In this document: piece by piece, positions 16,399 through 24,380 of the stretch | Layout: each line of letters begins with the position of its first letter | Position numbering within the stretch: position 1 is the first letter of the stretch | DNA from: Pseudomonas lurida | GTDB lineage: Bacteria > Pseudomonadota > Gammaproteobacteria > Pseudomonadales > Pseudomonadaceae | Direction of reading: 5' to 3' | DNA length: 64,000 nt | NCBI RefSeq assembly: GCF_002563895.1 | Contig: NZ_PDJB01000001.1 | Coordinates: 2,339,501 to 2,403,500 of the forward strand | Translations under genes and position numbers: made by a program | The notes under the pieces: model-generated | The model's input: only the letters and a program-made list of their open reading frames with translations | Told to the model about the DNA's origin: nothing | The model's database searches: none

Positions 16399-16810
16399 GA
16401 TGGCTGGCCTTATATGGATGAGGGGCGGACGTATCCGCATTGATTCTCTGGCAAACGCGTTGCGTTCATTCCGGCAGTTGGCGGTCTTTTGAATAGAGAG
16501 CCCCTGGCGCCGTATCGTTCCATTCAGGTGAGCGGTGCGCCCTGTCACCGCGAGTTTGAAGCGATGCAATAATTGGAATGCGCTTGCCCTGCTGTCAGGC
16601 GTGCACAGTGAATCACCTCCTCATCAAGCACAGGCAAAATCCCAATGCGATCCGCGTGTCAGCCTCCTCATACCGCTGGTCAGCCTTGAAGCGGATTTCT
16701 TGAACGTCCGGTGGGTTCCCTTGGCCAGATAAACCATGCGCTGACGAAAATTCCTTTTCGTCTTGTCTCTGGATCGCGCAATGAACACTATCGTCAGCAG
16801 GTGAACGATC
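16399..16810. other. Intergenic region without a supported gene
   Basis: About 410 bases between a minus-strand and a plus-strand small gene, so it should hold two divergent promoters. Short frames exist on both strands but none has a Shine-Dalgarno or protein-like composition. No strong inverted repeat was noticed. Confidence 0.4.
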
Positions 16811-16960
16811 ATGAAAACGTTATGGATGTGCCTGGGGTTGTGCAGTGTATTCATGCTGCATGGATGCTTTGACAGCGCCGATAACACCACCAAAGACAAC
16901 ACCAGTGGAACCCAGTCGTCTGTGCAGATGCAAGAAGGCAAGGCGGACGACAGCAAGTGA
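16811..16960 (+). CDS. Small (49 aa) lipoprotein
   Basis: A 49-codon gene below common length cut-offs. The N-terminus MKTLWMCLGLCSVFMLHGC is a lipoprotein signal peptide with lipobox LHGC (acylated Cys at residue 19), followed by a short, polar Asp/Thr/Ser/Gln-rich tail that ends in DDSK. AGGTG lies about ten bases before the ATG. The mature product would be a lipid-anchored peptide of about 30 residues in the cell envelope. The acidic FD after the Cys gives no strong Lol-avoidance signal (Asp is at +2 after the next residue, not directly at +2), so the outer membrane is likely. Function unknown. Confidence 0.65.
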   Translation: MKTLWMCLGLCSVFMLHGCFDSADNTTKDNTSGTQSSVQMQEGKADDSK

Positions 16961-17029
16961 TGCGCGGTGGCCCAGGCAGTCTCGAATCGCCTGGGCCAAA
17001 CCGTTTACAACAACAAAAGGGTGATCGAG

Positions 17030-17263
17030 ATGAATTGCCTGATCTGTGTGGCAGCTGCTGATCGCGTGATGTGCGACGGCCCGTGGGAAGAACGAGACTG
17101 TCCGGACTGCGGGCGTTATCGCATTTCGGACGAGCTGATTCTTGCATTGATGGACCAGGGGCAGATTTTCGACATCGCCGGTACCCGAGCCTGGCTGGAC
17201 ACTGCGCGCAAGGAGACAGGGGTACCAGTGATTGAGATCCACGAGGCGTTGCTGGTGAGATAA
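17030..17263 (+). CDS. Small Cys-pair (zinc-ribbon-like) protein
   Basis: 77-residue protein beginning MNCLIC, with a second C-x2-C in ERDCPDCGRYRIS (about residues 21-33). The two Cys pairs separated by about 15 residues look like a zinc ribbon or treble clef. The C-terminal half is helical (ISDELILALMDQGQIFDIAGTRAWLDTARK). AAGGGTG lies upstream of the ATG at 17030; an in-frame ATG at 16967 is less likely because it would add non-coding-looking sequence. It follows the small lipoprotein by 69 bases. It may be a nucleic-acid-binding or adaptor protein, but no function is assigned. Confidence 0.65.
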   Translation: MNCLICVAAADRVMCDGPWEERDCPDCGRYRISDELILALMDQGQIFDIAGTRAWLDTARKETGVPVIEIHEALLVR

Positions 17264-17320
17264 GCGTTGAGCAGGGGTACCCAAATGTCTTTTCATCCTG
17301 CAGCTAAACAGGGCGGATAG

Positions 17321-19558
17321 TCACGACTCGATCAACTCCCTTACCCGCGTCGTCAACGTGTCTATCGCAAACGGTTTGGTCAACACCTGCATGCCCGGAC
17401 CGAGGCTGTTGTCGCCGATGATGGTGCTTTCGGCATAGCCGGTGATGAAGAGGGTTTTCAGCGTAGGCCGCATTTCCCGGCCCGCGTCGGCCATCTGGCG
17501 ACCGTTCATCCCGCCGGGCAGGCCCACATCGGTGATCAACAGATCGATATGCACATCAGAGCGCAGGATCTTGAGGCCGGTAATACTGTCACTCGCTTCG
17601 ATCAGGCTGTAGTCGAGGCCGCCCAGCACATCCATCAACAGTGTGCGCACGCTGGGTTCATCGTCCACGATCAGGATGGTCTCGCCGCGCTCGGCCGGGA
17701 TCGCGCAGGCACTGCCCAGTTCGGGCGCGGCCTCAATGGCGCGCCCTTGGTAGCGCGGCAGGTAGAGGCTGATGGCAGTGCCGCGCCCGACGTGCGACGC
17801 AATCCGTGCCTGCCCGCCGGATTGCTTGGCGAACCCATAGATCATCGACAGCCCCAGCCCGGTACCCTGGCCGATGGGCTTGGTGGTAAAGAAAGGATCG
17901 AACGCCTTGGCCATGACCTCGGGCGTCATGCCGGTGCCGGTGTCGCTGACGGTCAGCGTCAGGTATTCCCCTGGCGTCAAGTCATGGGCGCTGGCAGTTG
18001 CGGCATCGACCCACACAGGGGCCGTCTCGATGGTGATACGCCCACCGTGGGGCATGGCATCCCGAGCGTTGATGCACAGGTTCAACAAGGCGTTTTCCAG
18101 TTGGCTGGCGTCGACCAGTGTCAGCCATACACCGCTGACACCGAGGGTTTCGACCGTGATGCTGGGCCCCACCGTGCGTTGGATAAGCTCGCCCATGCCG
18201 TCCACCAGCACGTTCACATCGGTTGGTCGTGGGTCCAGGGTCTGGCGGCGCGAGAACGCCAGCAAACGGTGGGTCAACGCCGCCGCACGCTTGGCGGCGC
18301 CTTGCGCGGTGGTGATGTACTTGTCGACTTCCTGCCAGCGCCCTTGCGCAATGCGCAGCGCGGTCAGTTCCAACGCGCCGGAGATGCCTGCCAGCAGGTT
18401 GTTGAAGTCGTGGGCGAGACCGCCGGTCAATTGGCCGACCGCTTCCATTTTCTGCGACTGACGCAGTTTTTCTTCGGCCTGGATCAGCTCGACGGTGCGC
18501 TCGGCCACGCGTTGTTCGAGGGTTTCATTCAGGGCGCGCAGTGCGGCAGTCGCACGGTCGCGCTCGGCCTCGACAGAGCGGCGACTCTCCACGTCGATGA
18601 CCACGCCGGGCAGCGTCAATGGGGTGCCATCTTCGGCGAGGTCAACCCGCCCATTGGCCTCGATCCAATAATATTGACCGTCATTGCGACGCACGCGGTA
18701 CTGGTGCGCATAGGCGCCACCACGGGCAATCGCCGCATGGATCGCAGTGGTCAGCCCGGCCTGGTCTTCGGGGTGCACCGACTTCATCACTTGCGCCAGG
18801 CTCAGGCCCTCATGGCCCCACGCCGGGTCTACGCCAAAGGCGCGGGCGAAGGCTTCGTCGATGCTGAAGCGGTCGCTGGGAATGTCCCAGTGCCAGGTGC
18901 CAATGATCGCGCCGGCAGCCAGCGCCAGTTGCACGCGCTCCACGTTTTGCCGTGCCACGGCCTCGCTGATGCGCAGGCGCTCCTCGGCGTTACGGCGTTC
19001 GGTGACATCGCTGAAGATGATCGCGATCTGCCGGTCACTGGGATCGCCGACGCGCACGGCGCGTACATCGAACCAACGCTTGAAGGCTTCGGCGTAGTTT
19101 TCGAAGGTCGCCGGTTCACCGGTCTTCGCTACGTGCCCGTAGGTGTCGAACCAGAATTGCTCCAGGTCTGGGGCGAACTCGGTGACCCACTTGCCGCGCA
19201 GGTCGACCCCGGCCTGGTGCTCGAAGGCCGGGTTGGCTTCGACGAACAGGTAGTCAATCGGTTGGTCATCGGCGTCGAACTTGACCTTGACGATGGCAAA
19301 TGCCGATTCGACAGTCTCCAGGATCGTGCGAAAGCGTTCCTCACTCTGGCGCAGTGCGGTGTGCTCAATACGCATGCTGGACAGGTCGAGCATCGCCTGG
19401 CGATAGCCCGCCTGCGTTTCTTCCATACAGCGCTGCGCCGCGCCAATGCCCACAGCGCCTGACAACGGGTCAATGCCTGCGCCTTCCAGCAGGGCACGCA
19501 AATGCAGGACTTGCGCCTCCAGTTCTGCACGAGTCAGGTTTTTCACTGCAGCTTCCAT
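17321..19558 (-). CDS. Hybrid sensor histidine kinase with PAS domains and C-terminal receiver
   Basis: About 745 residues, no transmembrane segment. In order: a short coiled-coil N-terminus, PAS (about residues 75-190, SEERFRTILETVESAFAIVKV), a second PAS of the PAS_3 type (about 215-325, GTWHWDIPSDRFSID and YRVRRNDGQYYWIEANGRVD), a coiled coil, HisKA with the phospho-acceptor His in LTGGLAHDFNNLLAGI, an ATPase domain (N box NALLNLCINARDAMP, G boxes VSDTGTGM and GQGTGLGLSM) and a receiver with Asp in LLITDVGLPGG. Four complete signalling modules in one cytoplasmic protein. The start is either the ATG at 19558 or the GTG at 19546, which has GGAAG five bases before it. No partner regulator adjoins. 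Confidence 0.92.
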   Translation of the reverse strand: MEAAVKNLTRAELEAQVLHLRALLEGAGIDPLSGAVGIGAAQRCMEETQAGYRQAMLDLSSMRIEHTALRQSEERFRTILETVESAFAIVKVKFDADDQPIDYLFVEANPAFEHQAGVDLRGKWVTEFAPDLEQFWFDTYGHVAKTGEPATFENYAEAFKRWFDVRAVRVGDPSDRQIAIIFSDVTERRNAEERLRISEAVARQNVERVQLALAAGAIIGTWHWDIPSDRFSIDEAFARAFGVDPAWGHEGLSLAQVMKSVHPEDQAGLTTAIHAAIARGGAYAHQYRVRRNDGQYYWIEANGRVDLAEDGTPLTLPGVVIDVESRRSVEAERDRATAALRALNETLEQRVAERTVELIQAEEKLRQSQKMEAVGQLTGGLAHDFNNLLAGISGALELTALRIAQGRWQEVDKYITTAQGAAKRAAALTHRLLAFSRRQTLDPRPTDVNVLVDGMGELIQRTVGPSITVETLGVSGVWLTLVDASQLENALLNLCINARDAMPHGGRITIETAPVWVDAATASAHDLTPGEYLTLTVSDTGTGMTPEVMAKAFDPFFTTKPIGQGTGLGLSMIYGFAKQSGGQARIASHVGRGTAISLYLPRYQGRAIEAAPELGSACAIPAERGETILIVDDEPSVRTLLMDVLGGLDYSLIEASDSITGLKILRSDVHIDLLITDVGLPGGMNGRQMADAGREMRPTLKTLFITGYAESTIIGDNSLGPGMQVLTKPFAIDTLTTRVRELIES

Positions 19559-19704
19559 AGACGAGTTAGAGGAGTGACCAAGCCGCCGTATGACCGACGC
19601 CCCTGTCACAGGGTTCAATTGTTGCGGCGCACGACATCCCGACAAGTAAAGTCGGGGTTTGGGTGGCTGGCTACTCTTTCAGATGGACAGCGCGCAGGCG
19701 TGCA

Positions 19705-19974
19705 TCATCGGTCATTGAACAGCGCTTGGCTGGACCTCGAACCTAGCGTGCTGCGCCGGATGCGCATCAGGTCCTGATACGCCTCGGTGCGTTTCGTGTC
19801 CGCCACCCGTTTTGCCTCGGTGAAACGCAGCCATGCGTCGGCATTCGCCAGGCTGGTGCCAATGATGTCGTAGGCGTCTTTTTCCAATCGATCCGCTTCG
19901 TAGAACAGTTCGGCGTTTCTGGCGAGTTCGTCCGGGGCGAAGGGTGTCGATGCTTCACGGGTGTTCGCGGCCAT
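19705..19974 (-). CDS. Small helical hypothetical protein
   Basis: 89-residue protein (MAANTREASTPFAPDEL...), predicted all-helical and charged, without Cys, signal peptide or membrane segment. GAGG and AAGG lie within 12 bases upstream of the ATG at 19974, so this start is preferred over one 48 codons upstream. Codon use is like that of surrounding genes. It lies 146 bases upstream of the hybrid kinase start on the same strand and could be co-transcribed. No domain is recognised. Confidence 0.6.
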   Translation of the reverse strand: MAANTREASTPFAPDELARNAELFYEADRLEKDAYDIIGTSLANADAWLRFTEAKRVADTKRTEAYQDLMRIRRSTLGSRSSQALFNDR

Positions 19975-20268
19975 GGCCTTTACCTCAAGGTCGTCGTAGG
20001 CGAGCGATGTGAAGGGCGCCGAGGGGCCGGGTTCGTAGCTCGCACAAGGACTGACACGAGCCGTTCTCGTGTCTGGGGGTCCTGCTTTATGGATAGGTAA
20101 AAGCGCACAATCGTTCAAGTTAGTGCAGGTTTGAGGTCGTTAAGCCTGCGGGGGTGTTCAAGGGGCGAGCAGGGCGCACAGGGAATGTACGGCGATGTAC
20201 ATTCTCTGTGCGCTGCACACGTTGCGGTGTAGAGTGGCCTGTAATTCCCCGCCAAAGGTAACCCCCGG
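19975..20268. other. Intergenic region upstream of tetR-type gene
   Basis: About 290 bases between divergent genes. Apart from the 40-bp palindrome at 20174-20213 nothing was recognised. In-frame extensions of the minus-strand gene into this space do not look coding. Confidence 0.45.
20174..20213. promoter_or_regulatory. 40-bp near-perfect palindrome upstream of TetR gene
   Basis: Arms 20174-20190 and 20197-20213 pair at 16 of 17 positions: outer GCGCACAG/CTGTGCGC, one mismatch, inner GAATGTAC/GTACATTC, with a 6-base centre. It ends 55 bases before the tetR-type ATG. The inner half-sites recur in the promoter of the divergent target genes at 23.3 kb, so it is the probable autoregulatory operator. 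The GC-rich outer arms could also form an mRNA hairpin. Confidence 0.7.
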
Positions 20269-20976
20269 ATGTCGCAAACTGTAAAACCGCGAGGCAAGGC
20301 CCAGGATTCGGGCTGGCGAGGCTCAGTCGACGTATGGCTGGACGCCGCTTATGCCGCGTTGAAAGAGTCCGGCATCGACGCTGTGCGTGTCATGCCGCTG
20401 GCCAAGCAATTGGGCTTGTCACGTACCAGCTTCTATTGGTTCTATGAAGACCGCGAGCAATTGCTTGCCGCCTTGCTGGCCCGTTGGCGCGACAAGAACA
20501 CCGGCAACCTGGTGCACCAGTGCGAGCGCTACGCCGAGAGCATTTCCGAAGCCATTCTCAACGTATTCGAATGCTGGCTGAACCCGGAGCTGTTCGACTC
20601 GCAATTCGAATTCGCCGTACGCAGTTGGGCCATGCAATCGGCGGACGTCAGCGCGGAAATCGCCTTGGCCGATGACACGCGCATCAATGCCTTGGCCGGC
20701 ATGTTCCGGCGCTTTGGCTACGATGACGAAGCCGCCGATGTGCGCGCCAGGACCATCTACCTCACCCAGATCGGCTACATCTCGATGAAAACAACCGAGG
20801 ATGTGATCGTGCGTTTCCGGCGTATTCCCCAGTATGTGAGCGTGTTCACCGGTAAAGCGCTGAAGCGGCGCGAACTGGACCGCTTCTACGGGGCGTTCGG
20901 CTACGCCGAAACCACGCCGGGTGTATTTGTACCCTTGGCCGACACCTTTGAAGAGCCGATAACGAGCACTGAGTAA
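20269..20976 (+). CDS. TetR/AcrR family regulator of the N-demethylase/betaine locus
   Basis: 235-residue regulator. The TetR HTH is at about residues 20-66 (WLDAAYAALKESGIDAVRVMPLAKQLGLSRTSFYWFYEDREQLLAALL: helix 2-turn-recognition helix with SRTSFYWFYEDREQL). The C-terminal 165 residues are the ligand and dimerisation part. The N-terminal extension SQTVKPRGKAQ is short and basic. AAGG lies upstream of the ATG. It is convergent with the DgcA-like gene. Operator-like inverted repeats with the same core (AATGTAC/GTACATT) are found upstream of this gene and upstream of the DgcA-like/OpuAC pair. The ligand is probably a betaine-like compound or demethylation product; that is inference. Confidence 0.9.
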   Translation: MSQTVKPRGKAQDSGWRGSVDVWLDAAYAALKESGIDAVRVMPLAKQLGLSRTSFYWFYEDREQLLAALLARWRDKNTGNLVHQCERYAESISEAILNVFECWLNPELFDSQFEFAVRSWAMQSADVSAEIALADDTRINALAGMFRRFGYDDEAADVRARTIYLTQIGYISMKTTEDVIVRFRRIPQYVSVFTGKALKRRELDRFYGAFGYAETTPGVFVPLADTFEEPITSTE

Positions 20977-21209
20977 GCAAGGACGCGATCTGCCTCAAAT
21001 ATGGGAGCTGCTTTTTTGGCTGAAGCGGGCCACATCCAGGCTCCCACAGGGATCTGCTTTGCCGGTGGGATGTGAGCCACGACGACGCTCAACGGTGGGC
21101 GCTGTCGAGCCCCAGCGAGGCGGCGAAGGCGGCGGCACTGTTGGCCTTTTCGTCGCCTGTCCCATCGCTATCGCCGCCTCGCTAAAGCTCACCAGCTCTC
21201 AGTGTTCTT

Positions 21210-23246
21210 CTACAGGTCCTTGACCAACCGCAACGCATCGTAGATCGCTGCATGGGTGTTGCGTGCGGCCACCGCGTCGCCGATCCGGAACAGTTGGAAG
21301 CGACCCTGCGGGTTGGTCACGATGTTTTGCGCGTTACCGGCAATCAGATCGTGCTGCTCGACCGCGCCCCCGTTGCTGGAATGCCCACGCAGATCGAAGT
21401 ACAGGTCGTCCAGGGGAATCGTGCCGTGGTTGACCACAACCTGGTCGACCACCCGCTGCTTGTGCACCTTGCCGTAGTCACTGCCAAAGTGGGCGAGCAG
21501 CCGACCGTCGCGTTTCTCCACCGAGTCGACCCGATACGTCACGGTGAAGGTCACGTCCAGGTCCTGCAGGCTGCGCATGTAAGGCACCAGGTTCATGGCC
21601 ATGACCTCGGGCGCGAACGCGCGGTCTGGAGTGACGATTTCGAGCGTGGCGCCACTCCGTGCAATCACCTCGGCCGCTTGCAGGGCGGCATGGTCGCCCG
21701 CATCGTCGAATATCAGCACGTGGCGCCCCGGTTTGACGTCGCCGGAAATGATGTCCCACGTCGAGACCACCAGCTCATTGCCCTGGGTGAGTACCTCGGT
21801 GTGCGGCATGCCGCCGGTGGCGACGATCACCACATCCGGCTCATGGGCCAGCACCGTCTCGGCTTCGGCCCAGGTGTTGAAGTGGAACCGGACGCCGAGG
21901 CGTTCACACTGGGCCATACGCCAATCGATGATGCCGATCATCTCGCGACGCCGCTCGCTCAGCGCCGTCAGGCGGATCTGGCCACCGGGCCGGTCCGCTG
22001 CTTCCAGCACGGTGACGTCGTGACCGCGCTCACCGGCGACGCGCGCTGCTTCCAGCCCGGCCGGGCCCGTGCCGATAATCAGCACTTTGCGCGTGTGCAC
22101 GGCCTTGGGAATGTCATGGGGCATGCTGGTCTCGCGGCCAGTCGCTGGGTTGTGGATGCAATAAGCCGCGCCGCCCTGGTAGATGCGATCCAGGCAGTAA
22201 TTGGCACCGACGCAGGGGCGAATGTCCTCCTCGCGCCGCTCGATGATCTTGCGCACGATATGCGGGTCGGTCATATGGGCGCGGGTCATGCCGACCATGT
22301 CCACCTTGCCCGAGGCGATGGCGTAGCGCGCGGTGGCAACGTCCGGGATTTTCGCCGCATGGAAGGTGGGGAAGCCAGTAGATGCACGAATCTCGCCGGC
22401 GAAATCCAGGTGCGGTGAATTGCGCATGCCCTGGATCGGAATCACATCGGTAAGGCCTGCATCCGTATCGATATGCCCACGCACCACGTTGAGGAAATCT
22501 ACCAGCCCGCTGTCCTTGAGCATGTGCGACACCTGCAGGCCCTCGTCGGCGTTGAACCCGCCCGGTAACGCCTCGTCGCCGGTGTAGCGCACGCCCAGCA
22601 GGAAGTCTTCACCGACCCGCTGGCGAATGCCGCGCAGGATATCGAAGGTAAACCGCATGCGGTTTTCCAGTGAACCGCCGTATGGGCCGTCGAGGTCATT
22701 GGTCAGCGGCGACCAGAACTGGTCCATCAAATGCCCGTAGGCTTGCAGCTCCAGACCATCCAGGCCGGCCGCCTGCATGCGCTCGGCGGCGTCGATATAG
22801 TCCTTGATGATTCGCTCGATGTCCCAGTCTTCCATCTTCTTCGGGAAAGAGCGGTGTGAGGCTTCGCGACGGTGCGACGGCGAGACCACCGGCAACCAAT
22901 CCGCCTTGTCCCAGCGCGTGCGACGGCCCAGGTGTGTCAGCTGGATCATCACGGCCGCGCCATGTTCGTGGCACTCATCCGTCAGGTCCTTCAACCAACC
23001 GACCACTTCGTCTTTATACGCCAGCACGTTGTTGAACACGGGCGGGCTGTCACGCGACACCGCAGCAGAACCGGCTGTCATGGTCAGCGCCACCCCGGCC
23101 TTGGCGCGTTCGACATGGTAGGCGCGATACAACGCCTGCGGCATGCCGTCCACCGGGTAGGCCGGTTCGTGGGCGGTGGTCATGATCCGATTGCGCAGGG
23201 TCAGGTGCTTGATCTTGTAAGGCTGCAGCAGGGGATCGCTGGACAT
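21210..23246 (-). CDS. NADH:flavin oxidoreductase, DgcA/N-methylproline demethylase-like
   Basis: 678-residue two-part flavoprotein. Residues 1-360 are an Old Yellow Enzyme-type FMN barrel (LLQPYKIKHLTLRNRIMTTAHEP at the start, YGGSLENRMRF at about 190). A four-Cys Fe-S motif follows (RPCVGANYCLDRIYQGGAAYC, about 335-355). The C-terminal half is an FAD/NAD(P)-binding module (VLIIGTGPAGLEAARVAGERGHDVTVLEA at about 385 and VVIVATGG). This architecture is shared by DgcA-type dimethylglycine and N-methylproline demethylases and 2,4-dienoyl-CoA reductase-like enzymes. The STAHE-like TTAHEP motif and the next-door betaine-binding protein favour removal of an N-methyl group. Start MSSDPLLQP (23246) is preferred to longer in-frame ATGs. 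Confidence 0.88.
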   Translation of the reverse strand: MSSDPLLQPYKIKHLTLRNRIMTTAHEPAYPVDGMPQALYRAYHVERAKAGVALTMTAGSAAVSRDSPPVFNNVLAYKDEVVGWLKDLTDECHEHGAAVMIQLTHLGRRTRWDKADWLPVVSPSHRREASHRSFPKKMEDWDIERIIKDYIDAAERMQAAGLDGLELQAYGHLMDQFWSPLTNDLDGPYGGSLENRMRFTFDILRGIRQRVGEDFLLGVRYTGDEALPGGFNADEGLQVSHMLKDSGLVDFLNVVRGHIDTDAGLTDVIPIQGMRNSPHLDFAGEIRASTGFPTFHAAKIPDVATARYAIASGKVDMVGMTRAHMTDPHIVRKIIERREEDIRPCVGANYCLDRIYQGGAAYCIHNPATGRETSMPHDIPKAVHTRKVLIIGTGPAGLEAARVAGERGHDVTVLEAADRPGGQIRLTALSERRREMIGIIDWRMAQCERLGVRFHFNTWAEAETVLAHEPDVVIVATGGMPHTEVLTQGNELVVSTWDIISGDVKPGRHVLIFDDAGDHAALQAAEVIARSGATLEIVTPDRAFAPEVMAMNLVPYMRSLQDLDVTFTVTYRVDSVEKRDGRLLAHFGSDYGKVHKQRVVDQVVVNHGTIPLDDLYFDLRGHSSNGGAVEQHDLIAGNAQNIVTNPQGRFQLFRIGDAVAARNTHAAIYDALRLVKDL

Positions 23247-23299
23247 CAGGGGGTGCTCCGTCGTGGGCAACATCAGGCTTGGCGATCTGAAATTAGGAT

Positions 23300-23343
23300 A
23301 AATGTACATAGGTGTCAATAATTGACGACATGCATGTACATTT
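23300..23343. promoter_or_regulatory. Composite dyad between DgcA-like and OpuAC genes
   Basis: AAATGTACAT (23300-23309) and ATGTACATTT (23334-23343) are a perfect 10-bp inverted repeat enclosing an inner palindrome GTCAATAATTGAC (23314-23326). It lies in the 156-base divergent promoter region. The half-sites match the inner arms of the palindrome before the TetR gene. Confidence 0.7.
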
Positions 23344-23402
23344 TTATTGCGACAGCCTGAAGTCGTCGCTAAGATCGCCTTCACCCCCTAGGAGGACGCC
23401 TG

Positions 23403-24296
23403 ATGAATGCTCATGTGCGCTATCGGAAAAAAGCCTGTGCCTACCTGCTCGGCCTCGCGCTGGGTGCCAGTGCTGCACTGACCCATGCGGAGGAAAAACC
23501 ACCGGTACGCATCGGTTGGGTGAACTGGTCCGACACGGAAATCACCGTCAAGCTCGCCAGTACCGCCTTGCAGGAACACCTCAAGCAACCGGTCAAACTG
23601 GTGATGGCCGACATCGGTATTCAGTTCCAGGCGCTGGCCAACGGCAACATCGACCTGATCCCGATGGTCTGGCTGCCCAGTACCCACAAGGCGTTCTACG
23701 ACAAGTACAAGGACCGCCTGGAAGACCTCGGCGTGCTGTATGAGGGGCGCATCGGCATGGCCGTGCCCACCTCGGTGCCGGTCGCGGAAGTGGCCAGTGT
23801 GGAAGACCTGAACAAGCCCGGCATCCGCGAGAAGTTCGACGGCAAGATCTTTACGTCCGAAGTCGGCAACGGCCAGTACAAGCTCACCGTCAAGGCGATG
23901 GAAGATTACGCGTTGACGGGTTACAAGCTGGTGGGGTCCTCGGAGAGCGGCATGCTCAATGAGCTGGACCGTAACCTGAAGCGCAACAAGTGGTCACTGA
24001 TCAACGCCTGGAGCCCGCACTGGATGTTCTCCAAATGGTCGCTGCGCTACCTGGATGACCCCAAGCAGATCTTCGGCGGCGCCGAGCAGATCCACGCCAT
24101 GGCCCGCAAAGGCTTCAGCCAGGAGCATCCTGAAGTGGCGTACTTCTTTGCGCATTTCTCTATCCCCCAGGCCGACCTGGAAGCGCTGATGATGCAGGCG
24201 CGGGAGAGCACGGCGGACAAGGCGGTGGCCGCGTATTACGCAGCCAACAAGGCGCGGTTTGAAGGGATGTTCAATGCGGGGCTCGTCGCCCGATAA
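23403..24296 (+). CDS. Glycine betaine/quaternary amine-binding periplasmic protein (OpuAC family)
   Basis: 297-residue periplasmic solute-binding protein. Signal peptide at residues 1-29 (KACAYLLGLALGASAALTHAEE). The mature part begins PVRIGWVNWSDTEITVKLAS and contains MADIGIQFQALANGNIDLIPMVWLPSTH, typical of OpuAC/ProX/CbcX-type proteins that bind quaternary amines through aromatic cages; Trp residues occur at W in VNWSD, MVWLP, NAWSPHW and SKWSL. A strong AGGAGG lies before the ATG. No ATPase or permease gene adjoins, so it must use a transporter coded elsewhere. It is divergent from the DgcA-like demethylase and shares its control region, suggesting uptake of that enzyme's substrate or precursor. 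Confidence 0.92.
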   Translation: MNAHVRYRKKACAYLLGLALGASAALTHAEEKPPVRIGWVNWSDTEITVKLASTALQEHLKQPVKLVMADIGIQFQALANGNIDLIPMVWLPSTHKAFYDKYKDRLEDLGVLYEGRIGMAVPTSVPVAEVASVEDLNKPGIREKFDGKIFTSEVGNGQYKLTVKAMEDYALTGYKLVGSSESGMLNELDRNLKRNKWSLINAWSPHWMFSKWSLRYLDDPKQIFGGAEQIHAMARKGFSQEHPEVAYFFAHFSIPQADLEALMMQARESTADKAVAAYYAANKARFEGMFNAGLVAR

Positions 24297-24340
24297 GCAC
24301 AGGCGTGCACATTCAGGGACACCGTGGAAGGATTGTCGCG

Positions 24341-24363
24341 GTGAGCGGGGCTAACCCGCTCAC
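24341..24363. terminator. Bidirectional stem-loop between convergent genes
   Basis: GTGAGCGGG (24341-24349), loop GCTAA and CCCGCTCAC (24355-24363) form a perfect 9-bp stem between the OpuAC gene and the convergent cytochrome gene. Confidence 0.65.
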
Positions 24364-24380
24364 CACAGGTTCGTTTCGCT

